Source: an uncultured beta proteobacterium (lineage in GTDB: Bacteria > Pseudomonadota > Gammaproteobacteria > Burkholderiales > Rhodocyclaceae). Taken from it: a stretch of DNA of 6,378 nt. The notes under the pieces were generated by a model, which did no database searches, had not been told where the DNA came from, and saw only the letters and a program-made list of their open reading frames with translations. This document shows positions 1 through 4,888 of the stretch, piece by piece (position 1 is the stretch's first letter; each line of letters begins with the position of its first letter). The stretch lies in assembly GCA_903953145.1 (NCBI GenBank), contig CAJBIL010000183.1, positions 1-6,378 on the forward strand, given 5' to 3'. The translations under genes and the position numbers were made by a program.

Positions 1-13
1 CTCCCCTCAAAAT

Positions 14-53
14 CGCCCTCATAGCATTTAAGCTATGAGGGCGTTTCGCTTTT
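14..53 (+). terminator. Strong intrinsic terminator of an upstream gene
   Basis: A perfect 12-bp inverted repeat (14-25 with 32-43) encloses a 6-base AT-rich loop. The 3' arm is followed at once by a T-rich run, TTT at 44-46 and TTTT at 50-53, broken by CGC. This is the classical rho-independent layout for plus-strand transcription and must serve a gene ending upstream of the window. An A-rich stretch at 9-12 precedes the stem, so some activity in the other direction is possible, but no minus-strand gene ends here. An ATG at 35-37 lies inside the 3' arm and is open to the following gene, but it is not a credible start. Confidence 0.9.
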
Positions 54-151
54 ACAAAATTCGTTTCAGATCCTTCATCAAAGTCAAAATATGGGGCAAT
101 ATTCACGAATGCTCGCGTTTTCAATCAATAAAGCCAGTTAAAGGTATAGAA

Positions 152-895
152 ATGAAAACAGAAAACCTTGTATCTCGCCAATTTGATGCGTCTACTTTGG
201 CAATGGTTCTCAAAAAAGGATGGGTAATTTTCCTTCTAACAAGACCAATCAGTGTCAGTTTTTCTATGATCTTTGCGCTTATTGGTTTGCTTATTCTGAT
301 TGGTATTGAGCAGGCCGGTATAGCACCGATGATGCTGCCGGTTGCCGGCGGTTTTATGTTGATTGGTCCTTTGTTATTGAGTGGTTTTTTTTCAATATCT
401 GATCGGCTTTATGCGGATGAAGTCCCCGTCTTTGCTGACATTGTTTCTGGTTTTTCACGTCTCAATCGTGAAATGTTGGCACTGGGCCTCGTTTGCATGC
501 TTTTATTTATGATCTGGATGACGGATGCGGCGACTCTCTACGGATTTATTGTTGGGCGCACACCCACTTATTTGATGGCGCTGCTTCCACCGCCTGAAAG
601 TGTTTGGTCTTTCGTCATCTGGAGTTCTATTATTGGCGCCGTTTTGGCCTTTGTGATTTTTGCAGTGTCAGCATTTTCAGTACCATTGCTTTATTACCGG
701 CGCGCTCCTCTGGTTAGAGCTGTTGTTCTTAGTGTCCGGACAGTTTTCTCAAACCTTTTTCCCAGTTTGCTTTGGGCGTTTCTACTTGCTAGTTCAATGA
801 TTGCAAGTATTCTGATTCTCCCGCTTTTTTTGATTACATTTCCCGTCCTGGCTTTTGCAAGTCATTCGCTTTATCGGGAAATTTTTCCAGATTAG
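152..895 (+). CDS. DUF2189-type integral membrane protein of unknown function
   Basis: This encodes a 247-residue polytopic inner-membrane protein. Hydrophobic segments lie at about 33-52, 57-81, 108-135, 152-180 and a long one at 203-238 that may be two helices, giving five or six passes. The overall order suggests the DUF2189 family: a short soluble N-terminus with a KKGW element (21-24), a first helix following a Pro (RP, 31-32), a FAVSAFSVPLL element (170-180) and a C-terminus with a final His (238) and Tyr-Arg (241-242). I recognise the family from memory only and its function is not established. The ATG at 152 is chosen because AAGG at 141-144 lies 7 bases before it. The in-frame ATG at 35 would start inside the terminator hairpin. 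The gene looks AT-richer than the right half of the window. It probably leads an operon with msrA, 43 bases downstream. I see no convincing sigma-70 promoter in 54-140. Confidence 0.75.
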   Translation: MKTENLVSRQFDASTLAMVLKKGWVIFLLTRPISVSFSMIFALIGLLILIGIEQAGIAPMMLPVAGGFMLIGPLLLSGFFSISDRLYADEVPVFADIVSGFSRLNREMLALGLVCMLLFMIWMTDAATLYGFIVGRTPTYLMALLPPPESVWSFVIWSSIIGAVLAFVIFAVSAFSVPLLYYRRAPLVRAVVLSVRTVFSNLFPSLLWAFLLASSMIASILILPLFLITFPVLAFASHSLYREIFPD

Positions 896-925
896 TTTGT
901 CAGACTGCCATTGATCCTTTTTGAT

Positions 926-932
926 GGGGGGG
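926..932 (+). promoter_or_regulatory. Seven-G tract serving as the msrA ribosome binding site
   Basis: An uninterrupted run of seven G lies 6 bases before the ATG at 939. It can pair with the anti-Shine-Dalgarno CCUCC through one G-U pair and is the only purine-rich candidate here. Upstream of the alternative TTG (921) and ATG (924) the sequence is T-rich (CCTTTTT) with no ribosome binding site. The tract therefore decides the start at 939. It is also a homopolymer, which is unusual for a ribosome binding site. Confidence 0.55.
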
Positions 933-938
933 CTGGAC

Positions 939-1493
939 ATGGAAATAGAAAACGGGAAGTTGGAATTTGCGACATTGGGCGGCGGGTGCTTCTGGTGTCT
1001 CGAGGCAGTTTTTGAGCAGATGCTTGGTGTCGATTCGGTGGTCTCGGGATACTGTGGTGGTCATGTGCTTAATCCCACTTATCGGCAAATTTGCGAGGGA
1101 AACACGGGGCACGCAGAAGTTGTTCGGATTGGATTTGATCCTTTACGTATCAGTTATGAGCAAGTACTGTCGGTTTTCTTTGGAATCCATGATCCAACTA
1201 CGCTGAATCAACAGGGAAATGATCACGGAACTCAGTACAGATCCGTAGTTTTTTATCACTCATCTGAGCAGTTTGAGATGGCAACTGCCTTATTTGCCGA
1301 TTTGGCTTCTGCGAATATATGGTCAGCACCGATGACTACTCAGTTGCTCGATGCGCCTCTGTTTTATCCTGCTGAAGCCTATCATCAGCATTATTTCTTA
1401 AACAATCCGGATCAGCCGTATTGCCAGTTCGTGGTTAGTCCAAAGCTGAACAAGTTCAGAAAACAATTCTCAGACCATCTCAAGCCAGCTTGA
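939..1493 (+). CDS. msrA: Peptide-methionine (S)-S-oxide reductase MsrA
   Basis: MsrA reduces the S epimer of methionine sulfoxide, free or in proteins, to methionine, usually with thioredoxin as donor, and repairs oxidised proteins in the cytoplasm. The 184-residue product has the family hallmarks in order: GGGCFWC (14-20) with catalytic Cys17, SGYCGG (37-42), GNTGHAEVV (54-62) with the conserved Glu60, HDPTTLNQQGNDHGTQYRS (84-102) and AEAYHQHYF (146-153), ending with YCQFVVSPK. There is no signal peptide. The cysteines are 17, 20, 39, 52 and 162. The E. coli-type pair of resolving cysteines in a C-terminal tail is absent, so recycling must use another cysteine (20 and 162 are candidates) or direct reduction. 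The ATG at 939 is preferred over TTG 921 and ATG 924, which would add 5-6 residues, because of the G tract at 926-932. The metallo-hydrolase gene starts 32 bases downstream, consistent with cotranscription. Confidence 0.96.
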   Translation: MEIENGKLEFATLGGGCFWCLEAVFEQMLGVDSVVSGYCGGHVLNPTYRQICEGNTGHAEVVRIGFDPLRISYEQVLSVFFGIHDPTTLNQQGNDHGTQYRSVVFYHSSEQFEMATALFADLASANIWSAPMTTQLLDAPLFYPAEAYHQHYFLNNPDQPYCQFVVSPKLNKFRKQFSDHLKPA

Positions 1494-1525
1494 GAGACTC
1501 GACTAAACGATGGAGAGTGTCGCGA

Positions 1526-2488
1526 ATGACTAATCTCATTAGTTACGACCACGGTATTTACGCTTTTGATGCTGGTTACGTTCGGCCATTGCTTGCTTCA
1601 ATTCACATGATTGTCGAAAACGGCCGCGTCGCTTTTGTTGATACGGGGAGCAACGATTCCTTAAGTTCGGCGCTTAAGGCGCTTGATACCCTCGGTCTTT
1701 CAGTTGAAAACGTCGACTATGTGATTCTTACGCATGTACATCTTGACCATGCCGGGGGAGCCGGCGTCATGATGAGGTCATTTCAAAATGCGCGACTTGT
1801 TGTGCACCCACGTGGTTTGGCGCACATGGTTGATCCATCAAAATTAATGGCGGGTGCGACAGCAGTTTATGGTGCCGATGCAATGCAGCGCCTTTATGGA
1901 GATGTTCTTCCGGTCGAAAAGGCAAGAACCGTTGAAGCGGTTAATGGCTTCGTTATTAATCTGGCTGGGCGAACCTTGCTTTGTCTAGATACACCGGGAC
2001 ATGCCAGGCACCATATCTGTATTTACGACCAGAAAAGTGCGTCATGTTTTACTGGGGATACCTTCGGGCTTTCTTATCGCGAACTCGACACAGATGGCCG
2101 GCAGTTTATTTTCCCGACGACCACGCCGGTACAGTTTGATCCTGAAGCGCTTCATGCCTCCGTTGAATTGCTCGCTAGCTATCAACCTTCTGCCATGTAT
2201 CTGACACATTTCAGCCAGGTAACGGATGTTGTTAATAAGGCCTCAGCGCTGCATCGACTGATAGACGCGCATGTCGCGATTGCAAGGGCTGAGCAGGATG
2301 CTGGCCCGCTTAGGCAACAACGGATTCAGGAAGCGCTTTGTAGGCTGCTAATCGAAGAGGTTGGGCGTTTTGGATGCCGGCTGCCGATTTCTGAAGTGCT
2401 CGAAATATTTGCGGGCGATCTCGAACTCAATGCGCAAGGATTAGTCGTCTGGCTTGACGCGATTACTGCCCCCCGAAATTCTCGCTAG
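1526..2488 (+). CDS. Metallo-beta-lactamase-fold hydrolase, substrate unknown
   Basis: This is a 320-residue cytosolic metallo-beta-lactamase-fold protein. The metal-binding signature HVHLDH is at 70-75 (His70, His72, Asp74, His75), followed by TPGHA with His159, GDT with bridging Asp178 and LTHFS with His228, so a full dinuclear metal site is present. The N-terminal VDTG (38-41) is also typical. After about residue 235 comes a largely helical C-terminal region of about 85 residues that is not part of the core fold. It may form a lid or dimerisation element. The architecture fits broad hydrolase groups related to glyoxalase II or LACTB2, but the sequence does not reveal the substrate, so I give no symbol. 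The ATG at 1526 is chosen because GGAGAG at 1512-1517 lies 8 bases before it. An in-frame TTG at 1490, overlapping the msrA stop, would add 12 residues and has no ribosome binding site. The last 48 bases overlap the 3' end of tcdA on the other strand. Confidence 0.9.
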   Translation: MTNLISYDHGIYAFDAGYVRPLLASIHMIVENGRVAFVDTGSNDSLSSALKALDTLGLSVENVDYVILTHVHLDHAGGAGVMMRSFQNARLVVHPRGLAHMVDPSKLMAGATAVYGADAMQRLYGDVLPVEKARTVEAVNGFVINLAGRTLLCLDTPGHARHHICIYDQKSASCFTGDTFGLSYRELDTDGRQFIFPTTTPVQFDPEALHASVELLASYQPSAMYLTHFSQVTDVVNKASALHRLIDAHVAIARAEQDAGPLRQQRIQEALCRLLIEEVGRFGCRLPISEVLEIFAGDLELNAQGLVVWLDAITAPRNSR

Positions 2489-3271
2489 GTGTTGAAGCAC
2501 CTCGCCCGCAGCAAACAGGCCAAAAATTGCAGTGACGCAGACTGATGAGCCGAAACCGGCACAGTTAAGGCCGGTGGGTGTTGCTGGTACGTTGCAAAGG
2601 TTACCGTTTTCAGCTTCGTTATCAGGATACTTTATTGGTTCACTGGAGAAAACAGCCTGAACTTCGAATTTTTTCTTTAAGTCGCGCGTGAAGTCATGTT
2701 CTTTGCGAAGCAATGAACGAACTTTCGAGAGCAGCGGATCCTGAACGGTACGTGCAAGATCGGTAATTTCAATCCTTGTTGGATCAATCTGGCCTCCGGC
2801 ACTTCCAGAGGTGATTACCGGCGTGTTGTGAGTTTTGCACCAGGCGATCATCGCTGTCTTGATACGAACGTTATCAATCGCGTCGATTACATAATCGAAT
2901 CCGGTGCCAAGCATGGTTTGAAGATTCTCGATTGAGACAAAATCTTCGATTTCCGTAACAACGCACGCTGGATTGATTGCCCGAATCCGCACTGCCATTG
3001 ATGTCACCTTGGCTTTTCCGAATTCATCGTCGAGCGCATGAATCTGGCGATTGACGTTCGATTCCGCAATCATATCGAGATCAATCAGCGTAATGTGGCC
3101 GATTGCCGAGCGGGCAAGGGCTTCAGCGGCCCAGGAACCAACGCCACCAATGCCAACAATGCAGATATGTGCGTTTTGGAATGCACCTAATGCGTTAGCG
3201 CCATAGAGGCGTTTGATGCCGCCAAAACGACGCTCCAGATTCGCTGAGTCTGTTTGTGAGTCTTTTTGCAT
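2441..3271 (-). CDS. tcdA: tRNA threonylcarbamoyladenosine dehydratase TcdA (CsdL)
   Basis: This is an E1/ThiF/MoeB-superfamily enzyme. TcdA uses ATP to dehydrate t6A37 of ANN-decoding tRNAs to the cyclic form ct6A, improving decoding. The product has 276 residues, against about 268 in E. coli. Visible elements are RFGG...RLYG (15-24), the nucleotide-binding GIGGVGSW (40-47), DLD...SNVNRQIHAL (64-80), YVIDAIDN (127-134), the SGSAGGQIDPT loop (155-165) and QDPLLSKVR (177-185). A conserved C-terminal NCAGFGSS..VTA element lies at 236-248. The match to E. coli TcdA runs nearly end to end, as I recall that sequence. The start is the ATG at 3271, which shares one base with the stop of the upstream regulator gene in a TGATG overlap. 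GAGG lies 4 bases before it. This geometry suggests translational coupling. No csdA or csdE gene is visible nearby. The 3' end overlaps the convergent hydrolase gene. Confidence 0.95.
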   Translation of the reverse strand: MQKDSQTDSANLERRFGGIKRLYGANALGAFQNAHICIVGIGGVGSWAAEALARSAIGHITLIDLDMIAESNVNRQIHALDDEFGKAKVTSMAVRIRAINPACVVTEIEDFVSIENLQTMLGTGFDYVIDAIDNVRIKTAMIAWCKTHNTPVITSGSAGGQIDPTRIEITDLARTVQDPLLSKVRSLLRKEHDFTRDLKKKFEVQAVFSSEPIKYPDNEAENGNLCNVPATPTGLNCAGFGSSVCVTAIFGLFAAGEVLQHLARISGGSNRVKPDD

Positions 3272-4377
3272 CAAGCCTCGACCGTGCGTCGGATGACCCG
3301 ATTGAAAGGCTCAATCCATTCGGGCGCAAACTGATTGTCGCAGGCGTTAACCTCGGCGATTGCACGCAGTACAGAGCGATTCTTACCACGATGGATATGT
3401 TTGAGCATCACCGCTTCAAAAGCATCCACAATCGCCAGTATCTTGGCGCCGTCGCAAATCTCCCCCAGCTTGCTTGCATTGGGATAACCCGCGCCATCCG
3501 GCATTTCGTGGTGTTGCGCCACCATTTCAGCTGCGGCCGTCCACCCTGTCATGCGCGACAAAATACCTGCCGCGTATTCCGGGTGTGTTCGCAGGATGAG
3601 TTTTTCTTCCTGGGTCATACGATCAACCTTGAGCCAGATGGATTCCGGCAGAAACATCATCCCGATATCGTGCATATAGACGGCTGCCTCAAGTTGCACC
3701 GGGTCAACCTTCTTCTCTGCCAATTGATTGGTTTCCAGTGCCAGGCGCAAGATTCGCATCGTACGGCCCTTGAAGAGCAGAGAACGGGCTTCAAACTGGT
3801 TGGCAAGACTTCGGAAAAAACGTAAATCCTCTGCTGCCTGCGTTTTTGCCCCACTGGTTATTGACGATACTTTGCCTCTGGTTGGTATTGGTGGGGCAGC
3901 CGCAGGACGAAATCCGGTAACGGCTTCGATCATCTCGGTCGCACATACGTCAATGTTGGCGGGCGTGGCTAGCGCCAGTTTTTCCAGACCCTGAACCAAA
4001 GGCAGCAAGCGTAAGCCGTCGAGCGGCTTTCCTGAGGCCAGGCCTTCCGCAGCCAGTTCAAGACGGTCAATTGCCAATAGAATCGCTTCCGCAATGAAAT
4101 CACTAAACTGGATTTCGCCGCTTCTGAACCGCGCCAGCACTGTTTCAATCGGGTGAGCAATGGCGACGGCCAACTCAACCTTGCAAAGAGAAGCATCGCC
4201 CTTGATGTTATGAACAGCACGGAACAAGTCTGAAATAACTTCGCGATCACCCGGTGCGTGGCGCAAGCGCGCTATATCACGCTCGATATTTGGCGCGTGA
4301 TCAACAAGCCCGTCGATGAATTCGAACAATGCTTCCCGATCAACAACGACAGGGGCAATGATTGAGCGAATATCCAT
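3271..4377 (-). CDS. HPt and HD-GYP-like two-domain signalling protein, metal site incomplete
   Basis: This is a 368-residue soluble protein with no membrane segments. Residues 1 to about 110 form a histidine phosphotransfer (HPt) domain with the acceptor motif HNIKG (His56, Lys59, Gly60). A linker rich in Ala, Pro and Ser (about 155-180) leads to an HD-GYP-like domain (about 190-365). That domain shows HDIG (236-239), HP (265-266), HHEMPDGAGYP (289-299) and AIVDAFEAV (315-323). HD-GYP proteins usually hydrolyse cyclic di-GMP. Here HD, the third His, both His of HHE and Asp318 remain. However, there is no histidine anywhere between residues 75 and 236, so the first metal-ligand His is lost (Arg205 by my alignment), and the HDxGK lysine is Met240. 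Activity may be altered or lost, and the domain could act as a binding or scaffold module. The ATG at 4377 has an excellent GGAGG (4389-4385) 7 bases before it. tcdA follows in a TGATG overlap. A phosphorelay kinase partner is implied but not present here. Confidence 0.88.
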   Translation of the reverse strand: MDIRSIIAPVVVDREALFEFIDGLVDHAPNIERDIARLRHAPGDREVISDLFRAVHNIKGDASLCKVELAVAIAHPIETVLARFRSGEIQFSDFIAEAILLAIDRLELAAEGLASGKPLDGLRLLPLVQGLEKLALATPANIDVCATEMIEAVTGFRPAAAPPIPTRGKVSSITSGAKTQAAEDLRFFRSLANQFEARSLLFKGRTMRILRLALETNQLAEKKVDPVQLEAAVYMHDIGMMFLPESIWLKVDRMTQEEKLILRTHPEYAAGILSRMTGWTAAAEMVAQHHEMPDGAGYPNASKLGEICDGAKILAIVDAFEAVMLKHIHRGKNRSVLRAIAEVNACDNQFAPEWIEPFNRVIRRTVEA

Positions 4378-4476
4378 GATCGAACCTCCAGCAGAATTAG
4401 TCTGATCAGTTTATATCAAAGCCGATGTGATCAAAGCACCTTGCGTTAGATGGCTGCGTGCAGGGGTAACAAAGTC

Positions 4477-4488
4477 GCCAGAACTGGC
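4477..4488. promoter_or_regulatory. Small palindrome upstream of the FKBP gene, possible operator
   Basis: GCCAG and CTGGC form a 5-bp inverted repeat around a central AA. A further CTGGC copy lies at 4498-4502, 14 bases after the second half-site, just before the candidate -10 element at 4508. The position would suit a regulator of the FKBP promoter. A palindrome this short can arise by chance, and no known binding site is recognised. Confidence 0.2.
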
Positions 4489-4511
4489 CGTAGTGCGCTG
4501 GCTAGTCTAAA

Positions 4512-4533
4512 CTTCGGTTTTTTGACTCCGAGG
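4512..4533 (+). promoter_or_regulatory. Leader hairpin overlapping the FKBP ribosome binding site
   Basis: CTTCGG (4512-4517) can pair with CCGAGG (4528-4533) as six base pairs including one G-U, closing a 10-base loop with six U. The 3' arm contains GAGG (4530-4533), the ribosome binding site of the FKBP gene, 7 bases before its ATG. Folding would hide it. The stem is modest, so this could melt easily and may be a translation control element or simply chance. Confidence 0.35.
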
Positions 4534-4540
4534 AATAACA

Positions 4541-4885
4541 ATGTCGATCATCACGACCGAATCCGGTCTGCAAATGGAAGAGCTTACCGTCGGTACCGGC
4601 GCAACCGCTGAGGCAGGCCAGAATGTCATCGTGCATTACACCGGCTGGCTCACCAACGGCACGAAATTTGATTCCAGCAAAGATCGTAACGACCCCTTCC
4701 AGTTCGGTCTTGGTCAGCGTCAGGTTATCGCCGGCTGGGATGAAGGTGTGCAGGGCATGCAAATCGGTGGGGTGCGCAAGCTGACGATTCCGCCGGAACT
4801 TGGTTATGGCGCGCGTGGTGCGGGTGGGGTTATTCCACCGAATGCCACGCTGGTGTTCGAAGTCGAATTGCTCGGTATTCGCTGA
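4541..4885 (+). CDS. FKBP-type peptidyl-prolyl cis-trans isomerase
   Basis: This is a 114-residue single-domain FKBP that catalyses cis-trans isomerisation of peptidyl-prolyl bonds and assists protein folding. There is no signal peptide, lipobox or N-terminal dimerisation domain as in FkpA or Mip, so it should be cytosolic, close to the minimal FKBP12 type. Active-site residues by comparison with FKBP12 are Tyr33, Phe43, Asp44, Phe53, Val62, Ile63, Trp66, Tyr89 and Phe106. The motifs GTKFDSS (40-46), VIAGWDEGVQGM (62-73), LGYG (87-90) and IPPNATLVFEVELL (98-111) are intact. It lacks the insert-in-flap domain of SlyD-type proteins. The ATG at 4541 follows GAGG (4530-4533) by 7 bases. The pseudouridine synthase gene starts 3 bases after the stop, so the two are almost certainly cotranscribed. 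A leader hairpin may mask the ribosome binding site. Confidence 0.96.
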   Translation: MSIITTESGLQMEELTVGTGATAEAGQNVIVHYTGWLTNGTKFDSSKDRNDPFQFGLGQRQVIAGWDEGVQGMQIGGVRKLTIPPELGYGARGAGGVIPPNATLVFEVELLGIR

Positions 4886-4888
4886 TCA

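Larger units (their letters stand above)
4378..4540. promoter_or_regulatory. Divergent intergenic region between the regulator and FKBP genes
   Basis: This 163-base region must contain the promoters for both flanking transcription units. On the plus strand the best -10 candidate is TAAACT at 4508-4513, with only a poor -35 (TGGCCG at 4485-4490, 17-base spacer). On the minus strand TATAAA lies at 4416-4411 without a convincing -35 at normal spacing. TGATCA occurs twice (4403-4408 and 4428-4433, 25 bases apart) and ATCAAAGC occurs twice (4415-4422 and 4430-4437, 15 bases apart), which could be operator half-sites. Neither matches a regulator site I can name with confidence. The promoter calls are weak, but the role of the region follows from the gene layout. 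Confidence 0.5.

Noticed and set aside
51..80. TTTACA at 51-56 as a -35 element for the DUF2189 gene
   Set aside because: It matches five of six consensus bases but overlaps the terminator tail, and no acceptable -10 element lies 16-18 bases downstream.
35..151. N-terminal extension of the DUF2189 gene from the ATG at 35
   Set aside because: That ATG lies in the 3' arm of the terminator hairpin, lacks a ribosome binding site and would add 39 residues unlike the family. The ATG at 152 has a well-spaced AAGG.
2487..2502. Hairpin at the hydrolase stop codon as a terminator
   Set aside because: AGGTGT and GCACCT can form six pairs around UGAA, but GC-rich sequence without a T-run follows, and it lies within the tcdA coding region. 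It may be a weak end-protecting hairpin at most.
3256..3825. Long plus-strand open frame opposite the signalling gene and the start of tcdA
   Set aside because: It runs antisense to two well-supported genes, its product resembles no family and is rich in residues expected of a shadow frame (His, Cys, Arg). No ribosome binding site or independent evidence supports it.
4411..4440. FNR/ANR-type box upstream of the signalling gene
   Set aside because: TTGAT half-sites occur on the minus strand, but neither is followed at four bases by an ATCAA half-site.
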